Shown: positions 48,517-58,246, numbered from the stretch's first letter. The stretch is 64,000 bases of DNA from Ignatzschineria cameli (GCF_003121895.1 NZ_QEWW01000008.1:1-64000); one strand, 5' to 3'. The notes: generated by a model from the sequence alone, not told the origin. Made by a program: numbers and translations.

Positions 48517-49158
48517 ATGATAGTGCGTTACTTAGGGCTAGCTCCGTACCAAAATGTCTATGACAAGATGAAGCATTTTACAGAGTGTCGAACGGAAGAG
48601 ACATTCGATGAACTGTGGGTTGTAGAGCATCCGCCGGTCTATACCCAAGGGCAAAATGGCAAGCCGGAGCATATCCTCAATCCGGCGATGATCCCTATTG
48701 TGCAGGTCGATCGAGGCGGGCAGGTGACCTATCATGGACCTGGACAGATTGTTGTCTATACATTGATCGACTTTAAGAAACGCGGTTGTGGTGTTCGCTC
48801 TCTTATCCGTGCTTTAGAGAATGCTGTGATCGCGACTTTAGCCGACTATGGTATTGAGAGTTGCGGAGATGTCTCTGCTCCTGGTGTCTATGTGAATGGA
48901 AAAAAGATCGCAGCCTTAGGCTTGCGTATTCGTAAAGGGGCGGTCTATCACGGATTGAGCCTCAATGTTGCGATGGATTTAACCCCTTTCTCTGGCATCA
49001 ATCCTTGTGGATATGAGGGGCTTGAGGTTATTCAGATGCAGGATTTCGTTCCGACAGTAACCTTGCCTGAGGTGACGGAGCGTTTAGTCGCATATTTAGA
49101 GTATTATCTCGACCCGGTACAATTGCAAAAAAGCGTTGAGCTAAAGGCACTGAACTAA
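48517..49158 (+). CDS. lipB: Octanoyltransferase (lipoate biosynthesis)
   Basis: Moves octanoate from acyl carrier protein to lipoyl domains. With the ATG at 48517 ([12 protein letters not shown]) the protein has 213 residues, matching E. coli LipB (213). Motifs: [36 protein letters not shown], the catalytic Lys in [12 protein letters not shown] (about 130) and the catalytic Cys164 in [10 protein letters not shown]. There is no strong Shine-Dalgarno. It starts 56 bp after the RND permease. lipA is not adjacent. Confidence 0.94.
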   Translation: MIVRYLGLAPYQNVYDKMKHFTECRTEETFDELWVVEHPPVYTQGQNGKPEHILNPAMIPIVQVDRGGQVTYHGPGQIVVYTLIDFKKRGCGVRSLIRALENAVIATLADYGIESCGDVSAPGVYVNGKKIAALGLRIRKGAVYHGLSLNVAMDLTPFSGINPCGYEGLEVIQMQDFVPTVTLPEVTERLVAYLEYYLDPVQLQKSVELKALN

Positions 49159-49172
49159 AGATACTGAACTAA
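49148..49172. repeat. Short tandem duplication after lipB (ACTGAACTAAAG x 2)
   Basis: Two 12-bp copies, the first containing the lipB stop codon. Confidence 0.7.
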
Positions 49173-49390
49173 AGAGAGTCAGTAGCGGTAACTGATCAGG
49201 CTAGTTGATGTCAGATTAATCGATATTTGATAGAGAGGTGGTGGAGAGATCCGGTAGAATGTCGAGTAGAATAAATGCTTAAAGAGCAATATAAGTAGCA
49301 AGTAACAATATAAGTAATCAATATAAGTAATAATAAGATGAATAATGGTTGATTGACTATTCAGCCAGGTTGGGGAAGGAGTTGAAATTG

Positions 49391-50089
49391 GTGGTGGAAG
49401 AAAAAGGTTCGCAAGATTTTAGCTGGAAGCGGGCATTGAAGGTCACTTCGCCTGTTGCGATGGGATATGCGCCAGCAGGAATGGCCTTTGGTGTTTTGGC
49501 GAGTGTAGCGGGAATCCCGTGGTGGATATCGATCTTTATCTCTATTGTAGTCTTCTCTGGTGCGGCGCAATATGCTGCGATTCCACTGATCGCAACGGGA
49601 GCGGGTATTCTCAATCTTAGTGTCAATACTTTAGTGATCAACTTGCGCCATGTTTTCTATGCATTACCTTTAGTAGAGATTCTTCCTAAAAACCGTTTAA
49701 AGCGCGCTTACTGCCTCTTCTGTTTAACCGATGAGTGCTTCTCTGTGATGACTAGCCTAACAAAAGAGGATCAGAGGGGGCTCTTTCCTAAAGTCTCACT
49801 CTTAGTTCATAGTTATTGGGTTATTGCTACAATTGTGGGGATTATTGCCGGTGAGGAGTTAGCGCGCTTGATCCCTAATTTAGAGTTTGCACTTCCGGCG
49901 TTATTTGTCATCTTGTGGTTTGAACAGATGCGTAGTAAGCGGATCTGGTGGCCGTCACTTATTGCGATAGGGCTCTATCTCTTGATGCTACTAATAGCAC
50001 CTAAATATGTGCTGATTTTGACACTACTTTTCGCAGTACTCTTGATTCTATTTCGCGCGGCACTTCAATCTAAAAGGGAGCAGAGATAA
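49391..50089 (+). CDS. azlC: AzlC family branched-chain amino acid exporter, large subunit
   Basis: Inner-membrane protein that with AzlD exports branched-chain amino acids or analogues. AAGGAG at 49376-49381 places the start at GTG 49391 (or TTG 49388); the frame is open further upstream to TTG 49349. Family stretches: VTSPVAMGYAPAGMAFGVLA, FSGAAQYAAIPLIATGAG, VNTLVINLRHVFYALPL and CLTDECFSVM. About seven membrane segments. The TAATG junction couples it to azlD. Confidence 0.9.
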   Translation: MVEEKGSQDFSWKRALKVTSPVAMGYAPAGMAFGVLASVAGIPWWISIFISIVVFSGAAQYAAIPLIATGAGILNLSVNTLVINLRHVFYALPLVEILPKNRLKRAYCLFCLTDECFSVMTSLTKEDQRGLFPKVSLLVHSYWVIATIVGIIAGEELARLIPNLEFALPALFVILWFEQMRSKRIWWPSLIAIGLYLLMLLIAPKYVLILTLLFAVLLILFRAALQSKREQR

Positions 50090-50430
50090 TGGGGAATATG
50101 ACAATCAATGCTTTGATCATAGCAATTATCGCAATGGGGATGATCACCTTTGTTTTACGCGCCTTTCCAACATTTGTACCGAAACGTATCCTAGACTCAC
50201 ATCTCTTGCGTTATCTCAATTATGCACTTCCTCTAAGTGTTATGGCGGTATTGATTATTCATAGTATGGAGATCGATTTTTCCGCTCCTGATTGGTTTTC
50301 TATTATTGCGAAGATATTAGCACTTTTACTCGTCTTGGCGAGCTATGGACGTTGGCGTAATGTCTTTTTAAGTGTCATTGTTGGGGTTGCCGCCCTTAAT
50401 GGATTTCTCTATCTCTTTTCATTGATTTAA
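50089..50430 (+). CDS. azlD: AzlD family branched-chain amino acid exporter, small subunit
   Basis: 113-residue partner with four membrane segments and the family motifs FVLRAFPTFVPKRI and LNYALPLSVMAVLII. ATG overlaps the azlC stop by one base. Confidence 0.9.
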   Translation: MGNMTINALIIAIIAMGMITFVLRAFPTFVPKRILDSHLLRYLNYALPLSVMAVLIIHSMEIDFSAPDWFSIIAKILALLLVLASYGRWRNVFLSVIVGVAALNGFLYLFSLI

Positions 50431-50857
50431 TCTGCTTTGATATCTCTAGATGAACGCTTCATGAGAGAATCGGTAGTTAGCTACTAATATCAAGCTGCCA
50501 ATAGGTTATAGAGTTGTCAATATATTATATCGAAAGTTGAATCTGTAAGTTTTATGTAAACATATCGTAAAAAATAATTTTAATACTCATCTATATTTCA
50601 ATTAGTTGTGATTTAGGTCAATAGGTTGATCTAGGATTCTTCTCTTTTAGGGGTACAATACTCCGTAGTTTCTTTTGTATCCCTTGTTATATTCGGTTTA
50701 TGATAGAGGTGATGAAGAGGCTAAGATCATGATAAGAGCGCAATTTGCTCGACGGATCTTTAGGAGAATATCTGTTATTAGAGAAGACTCTGAAAGAGCG
50801 CTCTGATAGCACTTCAACAGAACAATAAAATAAGATGGGAAATAATGAGAAGATATC
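50431..50857. other. Spacer between azlD and the VanZ-like gene
   Basis: No gene seen. One inverted repeat is present: GGGTACAA with TTGTATCCC at about 50649-50685. AT-rich steps at 50510-50600. Confidence 0.4.
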
Positions 50858-51439
50858 ATGAAAGGTAGATTCTATAAGGTTGTAACAATCATTTGGTTTT
50901 TAATCATGAATATTATCTTTTTCTATCCAGGTGAGAATATCCCATTTTTAACAATGGAAGATGAGTGGCTCGATAATTGGCTCCATTTTGGTGCTTTTGC
51001 AACGCTAACGGGTTTGGTATTGCGCGGAATTCATATTGAAAATCGTCGACGTGAACGAGTCACGCAGGAGTATTATTGCCATTTCTGCTTTTTCTACTCC
51101 GCGCGATGCATGTTGCTTTTAATTGCCTACTTTGCACTACTGAGTGAGTTGATACAGGGATACTTTATTCCAGGAAAGACTCGAGAGTTTAGTGATCTTT
51201 TTGTTGATTTTGCCGGCATTTTAACAGCATGGGGAATCTCCTCTCTTTTGACCTATTGGGAGCGTTCAATTGAGAATCTTGCTAAAGAGAGAGAAGAGAA
51301 TAGAGAAGAGAATACTCAAAGAGAGGGTATCAGAGATATTCATATTAAGAGTGATATGAATGTAGATTTTCGTGCTGATCTTCGTTCTGATCTCCAAAGT
51401 GATTCCACGTCAGAGATTGCCCCTAAAGAGCTCCGTTAG
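50858..51439 (+). CDS. VanZ-like family membrane protein
   Basis: A 193-residue protein with four hydrophobic segments (about 9-22, 40-57, 82-100, 112-130). The VanZ core can be seen as DNWLHFGAFATLTGL, then ALLSELIQGYFIPGKTREFSDLFVDFAGILTAWG, where E-x-x-Q, R-x-F-S-x-x-D and N/D-x-x-G positions fit. VanZ members relate to teicoplanin resistance or are of unknown role. The C-terminal 60 residues are charged, with repeated DLRSDLQSD. A 13-bp tandem duplication spans the stop codon. Confidence 0.8.
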   Translation: MKGRFYKVVTIIWFLIMNIIFFYPGENIPFLTMEDEWLDNWLHFGAFATLTGLVLRGIHIENRRRERVTQEYYCHFCFFYSARCMLLLIAYFALLSELIQGYFIPGKTREFSDLFVDFAGILTAWGISSLLTYWERSIENLAKEREENREENTQREGIRDIHIKSDMNVDFRADLRSDLQSDSTSEIAPKELR

Positions 51440-51453
51440 AGAGCTCCGTTAGA
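51428..51453. repeat. 13-bp tandem duplication at the VanZ-like stop
   Basis: GAGCTCCGTTAGA occurs twice in a row; the stop TAG is in the first copy, so the second is not translated. Confidence 0.9.
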
Positions 51454-51501
51454 GCGAAAGAGTAAATCTTATAATTACCTCAAATCATTACTTTGTAATC
51501 A

Positions 51502-52494
51502 TTATTCCGGCAATATCTTAAATGACTCAATAGCGCGGATAACCTCTAAAACCTCAGGATTTTTTCCCTTTCCCCCTAAGTTGATAGCATGAGGATTGTG
51601 GGCTGTTGGAATAACGCCTGCATAGTGCGCATCACTGCCGAGAAAGAGACCAATAACTGGGCGATCTTGTGTATTAGCAAGATGGGCAAAACCGGTATCT
51701 ACGGCGATAATAAGTGTTGCTTGGGAAAGAATTAGCCCTGCTTCAGCAATTGAGACCTTCGGCATCAATATGGCGCCGGGAATCTCTTCAGCTAGCCGTT
51801 CTGCTCGCGCTTTTTCTCGATCATTGCCCCAAAAGAGAACAGAAGCAATCCCCTGTTCATCAAGCCAGTTGCCGATGGAGATCCAACGTTCTTCAGGCCA
51901 CTCTTTATTTTCTGCACTCGTTCCATGAATCAGCGCTGCAAAGGGGCGATCCGGAGTTAGTGGTGATTTTGTTTGCCAATGTTGAATGCCAAAATCTACA
52001 GGCGTCTTAATCTGATAATGAAAGATGCCGGCAAAAAGTTGACGATTACGTTCAATGGCCGTCAATCCTTTTGCGACCGTAATACCATGTTGGTAGAAGC
52101 GTGCGGCAAAAGGATCTCGAATAGATGCTTTAGAGTAGCTATATGTTGGAACGGTGCCTTTTTGAGCTGCAATTTTGGTAATGATGGCACTCTTAATTAA
52201 GCCTTGGCAGTCGATAATTAGATCCCATTGATGTTGCCGTAGTTCATGCTTAAAGGTAGCAAACTCATGCCAAGTCTCCCGTTTGAGGAGCTGCTTCTTC
52301 CAACGGCGACTACCAAAAACGATCACCTCTTTAGTCATAGGGTGCATTTTAGCAATATCGACAAAGGACTCTTCAACGACCCAAGTGATCTCATATTGAT
52401 CGGGATATTCCCGTGAAAGATCGGTTAATGCAGGAAAGGTGTGGATTAAATCTCCCATAGAGGAGGTTTTGACTAAGAGCAGCTTTTTTTTCAT
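51502..52494 (-). CDS. waaC: Lipopolysaccharide heptosyltransferase I
   Basis: Adds the first L-glycero-D-manno-heptose to Kdo of the LPS inner core (GT9 family, GT-B fold). The ATG at 52494 gives MKKKLLLVKTSSMGDLIHTFPALTDL, matching the family N-terminus; the frame extends to 52548 without family match. 330 residues. Other motifs: WVVEESF, IIDCQGLIKSAI, the heptose-site LIHGTSAENKEWPEERWI and the C-terminal VDTGFAHLANTQDRPVIGLFLGSD. Convergent with the VanZ-like gene, with no other LPS genes nearby. Confidence 0.92.
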   Translation of the reverse strand: MKKKLLLVKTSSMGDLIHTFPALTDLSREYPDQYEITWVVEESFVDIAKMHPMTKEVIVFGSRRWKKQLLKRETWHEFATFKHELRQHQWDLIIDCQGLIKSAIITKIAAQKGTVPTYSYSKASIRDPFAARFYQHGITVAKGLTAIERNRQLFAGIFHYQIKTPVDFGIQHWQTKSPLTPDRPFAALIHGTSAENKEWPEERWISIGNWLDEQGIASVLFWGNDREKARAERLAEEIPGAILMPKVSIAEAGLILSQATLIIAVDTGFAHLANTQDRPVIGLFLGSDAHYAGVIPTAHNPHAINLGGKGKNPEVLEVIRAIESFKILPE

Positions 52495-52548
52495 AGGGTT
52501 GCTTTTAAGTTCCTTGATATCATCGATCAATCTAGCGGGTGTCATCAA

Positions 52549-53018
52549 TAGTGCAACTTCAATAGCGAAAATTCAGTAGTGCAAATCAACAATACACAAC
52601 AGCAATCACAATACGGATTCCCCCGGTTGTGAAAAATGGGTTGTGAAAAATGATTCTACCATGAAGTCGCGCCGAATTAGGGAGATTATATCAAGTTATC
52701 GCCAAAAGAGATCAGCTATTAAATTAAAAGAGATCGCCTCTTTTCAAAGAGAATAACTCCTGCTACATTGAGAGATAAGAAAAATAATGTTCAGAGCAGG
52801 ATCAAGAAGCAGAAACTGGCAACAGATCTATCTTGCAGATTCTCTATATCGCAAATGAGTATCACAAGGATCATTATCATATGTATCACTATAATTGTCA
52901 CTCATAAGTATCACAAAATATTTTGTGGCAACGTAATGATATTGTGAGGGTGGTTGCCGAAAATGATCTATAAGTATCTATAAAATTATCAGTATCACAT
53001 CATCAATTAGGAGAGGAA
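52549..53018. other. Divergent spacer upstream of argC with repeated motifs
   Basis: No gene seen. GGTTGTGAAAAATG occurs twice (about 52626-52652). GTATCAC occurs four times (near 52859, 52883, 52908 and 52991). A 16-bp palindrome lies at 52912-52927. Confidence 0.5.
52912..52927. promoter_or_regulatory. Perfect 16-bp palindrome upstream of argC
   Basis: CACAAAATATTTTGTG, 92 bp before the argC start. It does not match the ARG-box core well, so the regulator is open. Confidence 0.4.
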
Positions 53019-54065
53019 ATGATCAGGGTTGGAATTATCGGGGTGACGGGTTATGCCGGCCAGCAGCTATTGTGGTTACTAGAGCAGCATCCCGAGGTTG
53101 AGATAAGGCTTCTCTCTTCAAAATCTTACGCTGATATGAATATTGCTGAGGTCTACCCTAACTATGAGGGGCGCTTAAGCCACATACTCTTAAAAGATCG
53201 TGACTTTATGGCGCGACTTGATGAGATCGATCTTCTCTTTATGGCACTTCCCCATGGATTATCGCAAGGTTTAACAAAAGAGGCCTATGCCGCCGGTGTG
53301 AAGGTGATCGACTTAGGTGCCGATTTCCGGTTTGAAGATATCTCTCAATATGAATCTTGGTATAAAGTACCCCATCAGGCTAAAGAACTCGCGCATCACG
53401 CTATCTATGGTATGCCGGAGCTTCATCGTGAAAAAATTATCGATGCGCCAATAGTGGCTTCTCCAGGCTGTTTCCCCACATCTGCTATTTTAGGTGCAGC
53501 GCCATTGATCGCGCATCAATGGGTAAAACCTGATCTGATTGTCGATTCTAAAACAGGGACAACCGGTGCCGGAAGAGATGCGAAAACCGCCTCACTTTTT
53601 TGTGAAGTGAATGAAAATTTCAAGCCCTATGGGCTTCTCCATCACCGCCATACGCCGGAGATGGAGAAGGAGCTCGCTAAGTTGCAACCTGTGGGAAAAG
53701 AGATCACAGTGCTCTTTACACCCCATCTATTGCCGCTCAATCGTGGAATTCTTTCAACGATCTATCTTGATTTTAACGATCATACCGATTTTAACGAGGC
53801 AGAAGCTTATCAGCTCTATGAAGATTTTTACCGAGATGAACCTTTTATTCGGGTTCGCCGAAACCTTCCTGAATTGAGCCATGTGCGGGGTACCAATTTT
53901 TGTGATATTGCGTTACGCGTCGATATGAAGCGACGAAAAGTGATTGTGATTTCAGCGATTGATAACCTTATTAAAGGGGCCGCAGGGCAGGCAATGCAAA
54001 GTATGAATATTATGTTTAAACGACCAGAAGATGAAGGATTAAAGACGCTTTCGATGTATATCTAA
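53019..54065 (+). CDS. argC: N-acetyl-gamma-glutamyl-phosphate reductase
   Basis: Third step of arginine synthesis: NADPH-dependent reduction of acetylglutamyl phosphate to the semialdehyde. 348 residues. Rossmann motif GVTGYAGQQLL at residues 8-18, catalytic Cys151 in SPGCFPTSAILG, and substrate-binding KTGTTGAGR and HRHTPEMEKEL. GGAGAGGAA precedes the ATG. First of four co-directional arginine genes separated by 130-460-bp spacers. Confidence 0.96.
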   Translation: MIRVGIIGVTGYAGQQLLWLLEQHPEVEIRLLSSKSYADMNIAEVYPNYEGRLSHILLKDRDFMARLDEIDLLFMALPHGLSQGLTKEAYAAGVKVIDLGADFRFEDISQYESWYKVPHQAKELAHHAIYGMPELHREKIIDAPIVASPGCFPTSAILGAAPLIAHQWVKPDLIVDSKTGTTGAGRDAKTASLFCEVNENFKPYGLLHHRHTPEMEKELAKLQPVGKEITVLFTPHLLPLNRGILSTIYLDFNDHTDFNEAEAYQLYEDFYRDEPFIRVRRNLPELSHVRGTNFCDIALRVDMKRRKVIVISAIDNLIKGAAGQAMQSMNIMFKRPEDEGLKTLSMYI

Positions 54066-54084
54066 AGTGGTCTATCGAATACTG

Positions 54085-54152
54085 AATCCTCAATACTCAA
54101 CATTCAATATTCAATATTCAATACCTAATACTCAATACTCAATACTCAATAT
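54085..54152. repeat. Degenerate CAATACT/CAATATT tandem repeat between argC and argJ
   Basis: About nine 7- to 8-bp units (CAATATT, CAATACT, CAACATT, AATACCT). Read on the other strand, the middle copies give TGAATATTGAATATTGAA, which resembles ARG-box half-sites. Confidence 0.75.
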
Positions 54153-54529
54153 TTTTAGAAAAAGGCTCTTAACAAAAGACTCTTTAAAAATTATCGACCT
54201 CAATATTCACCTCTATCTACTGCTATCTGTAGAGTGCATTAGAGATTGATCGGTAAATTTTGATGTTACAACAGGTACAACAGGTGGGTTAGATAAGATC
54301 TCATCGATTTTACTATCCCGCTATAATAGAATCCTTTTTTGCGCATGATTGATGATGCGTTACCGTTTTTTACAAGCAGTTTCTATTTTATATCGACCTT
54401 AAAGATCTCAATTAACTCAACTAAACTTGAAGAGATCTAACCTATTTAGCTGTTAATTATTTAAGCCGCTAGGTTGATTAAGGGGACGTTTTAGGGAAGT
54501 AAGATTCTCAATATTAGGAGTGTAGAATC
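54153..54529. other. Spacer upstream of argJ
   Basis: AT-rich with no gene. A TATAAT-like box (CTATAATAG near 54321) could serve an argJ promoter. No terminator is seen after argC. Confidence 0.35.
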
Positions 54530-55750
54530 ATGATTACAATTTTGAAAGACGGGACAATTACCTCGACCCCGGGATTTCAAGCAGCCGGTATTACGGCAGG
54601 AATTAAAGAGAGCGGGAAGAAAGATCTCGCTTTTATCTGGAGTGAAACACCCGCAGTAGCAGCTGCGGCACTCACTCAAAATAAATTTCGTGCAGCGCCG
54701 GTCGATCTTTGTGCCGGCTTTTTAGCAAATGAGACTCACCGCGGTCTTATTATCAACAGTGGTAATGCGAATGCCTGTACGGGTGAAGAGGGCGCAGCAA
54801 ATGCGCTAGAGATGTGTGAGTTGATCGCTAAAGAGATGGCAGTGGAGACAGAATCGATCTTTGTTGCTTCTACCGGTGTGATTGGACAGCAACTTCCGAT
54901 GGAGATTATCCGTAAAGGGCTCGCGGAAGTTCCAAAGGCATTAAGTCGTGAAGGGGGTAATGAGGCTGCAGAGGCGATTATGACAACCGATCTAGTCTCT
55001 AAAGAGGTTGCGATCTACTTTGAGCTTGATGGTGAGATTGTCACAATCGCGGGAATGGCGAAGGGATCAGGGATGATTCATCCTAATATGGCGACGATGA
55101 TCGCTGTTTTAACGACCGATGCTAATATCTCGAAAGAGATGTTACAGAAGGCTTTCTCCGCTAGTGTGAATACCTCTTACAATATGGTCTCTGTTGATGG
55201 AGATACCAGTACGAATGATTCCGCTTTTATCTTTGCAAATGGACTTGCGAAGCACCCCAAAATTGAGGCAAGCGGTGATGCTTATCTTAAATTTAAACGG
55301 GGATTAGATACCGTTAATCAGCTTTTAGCGAAGAAGATTGCACGTGACGGAGAAGGGGCAACAAAATTATTAGAGGTTCGCGTTGAACATGCGCGCTCCT
55401 TAGCAGATGCTCAAAGTGTGGCAAAATCAGTTGTTACCTCTAGCCTTGTGAAGACAGCGATCTTTGGTGAAGATGGAAACTGGGGCAGAATTATCTGTGC
55501 CGTAGGTAATGCAACCGCAGAGTATGATATTGCAAAAGTACAGATCTTTATCGAAGCAGGTGGTCAATCAGTACAGATCGTTGCAGATGGTGCTGGCGCG
55601 TCATTTGATCCTGCTGCGCTCGATGCGCTTTTAAAAGAGGAAAATATCACGATTTTTGTTGATCTGATGAATGGCGGGAGTACAGCAACGGCATGGGGCT
55701 GTGATCTCTCTTATGATTACATCAAGATCAATGCTGATTATCGCACCTAA
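54530..55750 (+). CDS. argJ: Glutamate N-acetyltransferase / amino-acid acetyltransferase (ArgJ)
   Basis: Transfers the acetyl group from N-acetylornithine back to glutamate, closing the cyclic arginine pathway; some members also use acetyl-CoA. 406 residues. The precursor self-cleaves before the nucleophile Thr189 in GMIHPNMATMIAVL, giving alpha and beta chains. Also present: NSGNANACTGEEG, TGVIGQQLPM, MTTDLVSKE and GEDGNWGRIICAVG. AGGAG precedes the ATG. The presence of ArgJ suggests argE is not needed. Confidence 0.96.
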   Translation: MITILKDGTITSTPGFQAAGITAGIKESGKKDLAFIWSETPAVAAAALTQNKFRAAPVDLCAGFLANETHRGLIINSGNANACTGEEGAANALEMCELIAKEMAVETESIFVASTGVIGQQLPMEIIRKGLAEVPKALSREGGNEAAEAIMTTDLVSKEVAIYFELDGEIVTIAGMAKGSGMIHPNMATMIAVLTTDANISKEMLQKAFSASVNTSYNMVSVDGDTSTNDSAFIFANGLAKHPKIEASGDAYLKFKRGLDTVNQLLAKKIARDGEGATKLLEVRVEHARSLADAQSVAKSVVTSSLVKTAIFGEDGNWGRIICAVGNATAEYDIAKVQIFIEAGGQSVQIVADGAGASFDPAALDALLKEENITIFVDLMNGGSTATAWGCDLSYDYIKINADYRT

Positions 55751-55776
55751 GATTGTGATTATTGAGCGATGAAACC

Positions 55777-55812
55777 TCATCAGAATAGGCTGTTTTATCA
55801 GCTTCTGATGAG
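55777..55812. other. Hairpin between argJ and argB
   Basis: CTCATCAGAA (55777-55786) pairs with TTCTGATGAG (55803-55812). No T run follows. Just after it, GTTTGAAATAGA is repeated about 2.5 times (55848-55878). Confidence 0.55.
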
Positions 55813-55938
55813 ATTTCAGATGAACGCTAAATAATAGACGTATAGCGTTTGAAATAGAGTTTGAAATAGAGTTTGAAAATAATCACTCACAGTAATAATT
55901 AAAGATAGCAATATAAAATGATCAAAGAAGGATAGAGG

Positions 55939-56814
55939 ATGATTACCAACCACGATAAAGCTCACATCTTAGTTGAGGCCCTACCATTTATTCGCAAATA
56001 TGCAGATAAAACGGTTGTCATTAAGTATGGGGGCGCCGCGATGGTGGATGAAAAGGTGCGTGATGAATTTATGAAGGATATTGTTCTGATGAAGTATGTC
56101 GGTCTACGTCCTATCATCATTCACGGCGGCGGGCCTGAAATTAACGCAATGTTAAAGCGGGTTAATAAGGAGAGCCGTTTTGTCGAGGGTAATCGTGTCA
56201 GTGATGCGGAAACGGTAGAGATTGCAGAGATGGTCTTATCGGCAAAAATCAATAAGGGGATCGTGGCTGATCTCAATCGTTTAGGCGCTAAAGCGGTCGG
56301 TTTGAGTGGAAAAGATGGGGGGATGTTAACGGCTCGCAAGAAATATATTGAGAAAGAGGGGGGGATGATCGATATCGGTTTTGTTGGCGAGATCGAATCA
56401 GTTGACCGAAGCTTGATTGATATCTTAGTGGAGCAAGATTATATTCCTGTGATCTCTTCGATCGGTATCGGCCCATCAGGGGAGACATTTAATATTAATG
56501 CCGATTATGTTGCCGGCGAGGTTGCCGCTGCGGTAGAAGCGTATCGCCTTATCTTCTTAACCGATGTGAATGGTGTCTATCGAGACTTTGAAGATAAGAG
56601 TTCCCTGATTGCTGATATGTCGGTATCGACGGCAAAATCCTATATCGATAATGGAATTATCAGTGGTGGAATGATTCCTAAGGTCAATACCTGTCTTGCA
56701 GCTATTGAGCGTGGTGTTCATCATGTCATTATTTTAAATGGACAGATTCGTCACTCCATCTTATTAGAGCTCTTTACCGAAGAGGGATGTGGAACAATGA
56801 TCTATAAAGATTAA
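55939..56814 (+). CDS. argB: Acetylglutamate kinase
   Basis: Second step of arginine synthesis and the usual feedback-control point in the ArgJ-type cycle. 291 residues. Seen: VIKYGGAAM (Lys of the nucleotide site), IIHGGGPEINAML, RVSDAETVEIAEMVL, GLSGKDGGML and GGMIPKVNTCLAAI. An N-terminal helix (DKAHILVEALPFIRKYADK) of the kind found in arginine-inhibited hexameric forms is present. GGATAGAGG precedes the ATG. Confidence 0.96.
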   Translation: MITNHDKAHILVEALPFIRKYADKTVVIKYGGAAMVDEKVRDEFMKDIVLMKYVGLRPIIIHGGGPEINAMLKRVNKESRFVEGNRVSDAETVEIAEMVLSAKINKGIVADLNRLGAKAVGLSGKDGGMLTARKKYIEKEGGMIDIGFVGEIESVDRSLIDILVEQDYIPVISSIGIGPSGETFNINADYVAGEVAAAVEAYRLIFLTDVNGVYRDFEDKSSLIADMSVSTAKSYIDNGIISGGMIPKVNTCLAAIERGVHHVIILNGQIRHSILLELFTEEGCGTMIYKD

Positions 56815-56946
56815 TCCGCGTATGAGTGCGTAATGAGTTGAAGAGAAAATATCAGCTCCAGAATGAATAGATTTAACAAAGAATAGTTTAATAGAGAATA
56901 TTTTTATAAATAATAATTTAAGGCGATAGAACCAAAAGGATAAGAG

Positions 56947-58113
56947 ATGCTACTCAATGTATATAATCGGTTTCCGGTCAATTTTGTAAAGGGTGAAGGA
57001 TTAACATTGATTGATGATAAGGGGGATCGATATCTCGATTTTGTCTCCGGTATTGCAGTCAATGCATTAGGTCATGCCCATCCAAAGATGGTTGAAACAA
57101 TTCAAAAGCAAGCAGAGACCTTACTTCATGTCTCCAATCTCTACTACAATGAAGCACAAAATCGAGCCGCGGAGAAGCTTCTTACCGCGACCGGTTATGA
57201 TCGAGTCTTCTTCTGCAATAGTGGTGCGGAAGCCAATGAGTTAGCGCTGAAGATTGCACGAAAGTATGGAAAGCAGCTCTCTTTGGAGAAAAATGTCATT
57301 CTCTATATGAAAAATTCTTTTCATGGGCGGACGACAGGAACTTTGGCGGTAACAGGGCAAGAAAAGTATCAAGCAGATTATCGTCCTCTTATTCCTAATA
57401 CAGTTGAGATCGAATTTAATAATATTGAAGCATTACAAGCAAGCTTTAATGACAATGTCTGTGCGATCATCTTAGAACCTATTCAAGGAGAAGGAGGATT
57501 GACCTCGGCGACCGCAGAATTTATCGCAGAGATTGAGCGTTTGGCAAAAACACATCAGGCGTTGGTAATCTTTGACGAGATTCAATGTGGGATGTCTCGT
57601 ACAGGAACGGTTCTCTATTCTGATCAGCTTCCATTGAAGGCAGATGTTGTGACTTTAGCGAAAGCATTAGGGGGTGGTGTTCCCATCGGCGCCTGTATCA
57701 CTAAAGGGATCGCAAATGAGATCCTTGTCCCGGGAGATCATGGTTCAACCTATGGTGGAAATCCATTTGTTTGTAGTGTTGCGGCAACGGTTTTAGATGA
57801 GATTACATCAGAAGAGATGCTTCAACATGTGACCAATATGGGGCAATATGCGCGTAAATCTTTAGAAGCATTACAGAAAAAGCATCCTGAGATAATTGAA
57901 ATTCGTGGAGAGGGATTACTTATTGGTTTTAAGCTTGATGATTCTCTACAAGCGGGAGATCTGGTTAAAGAAGCTCTAGCGCGTAAATTACTCTTAGTAT
58001 CAGCAGGTGGTAACGTTGTACGTTATTTCCCGGCATTGATAGTGACAGAGAAGGAGATCGACGCCACAATTCCTATTTTAGATGCCGCATTGAGCGCACT
58101 TAAAGAAGCATAA
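56947..58113 (+). CDS. argD: Acetylornithine aminotransferase
   Basis: PLP enzyme that makes N-acetylornithine from the semialdehyde with glutamate; may also serve succinyl-DAP in lysine synthesis. 388 residues. Motifs: FVSGIAVNALGHAHP, FCNSGAEANELALKIARK (89-106), Asp210 in VIFDEIQCGMSRTG, and Schiff-base Lys239 in TLAKALGGGVPIGA; then DHGSTYGGNPFVCS. AAGGATAAGAG precedes the ATG. A terminator follows, closing the arginine cluster. Confidence 0.95.
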   Translation: MLLNVYNRFPVNFVKGEGLTLIDDKGDRYLDFVSGIAVNALGHAHPKMVETIQKQAETLLHVSNLYYNEAQNRAAEKLLTATGYDRVFFCNSGAEANELALKIARKYGKQLSLEKNVILYMKNSFHGRTTGTLAVTGQEKYQADYRPLIPNTVEIEFNNIEALQASFNDNVCAIILEPIQGEGGLTSATAEFIAEIERLAKTHQALVIFDEIQCGMSRTGTVLYSDQLPLKADVVTLAKALGGGVPIGACITKGIANEILVPGDHGSTYGGNPFVCSVAATVLDEITSEEMLQHVTNMGQYARKSLEALQKKHPEIIEIRGEGLLIGFKLDDSLQAGDLVKEALARKLLLVSAGGNVVRYFPALIVTEKEIDATIPILDAALSALKEA

Positions 58114-58146
58114 CGCAGTAGAGTTATTGGAAGCATAAAGTATTTT

Positions 58147-58176
58147 GAAATCGCACATTAGGTGCGATTTTTTATT
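58147..58176 (+). terminator. Terminator of argD
   Basis: AAATCGCAC (58148-58156) and GTGCGATTT (58162-58170) with a 5-base loop, followed by TTTA. Confidence 0.88.
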
Positions 58177-58246
58177 GTCAGTATTATGTCACTATTCAAG
58201 GTTAATGTTGCGACTATTAGTGATAGAGGATATTGAGAGAAAATAG

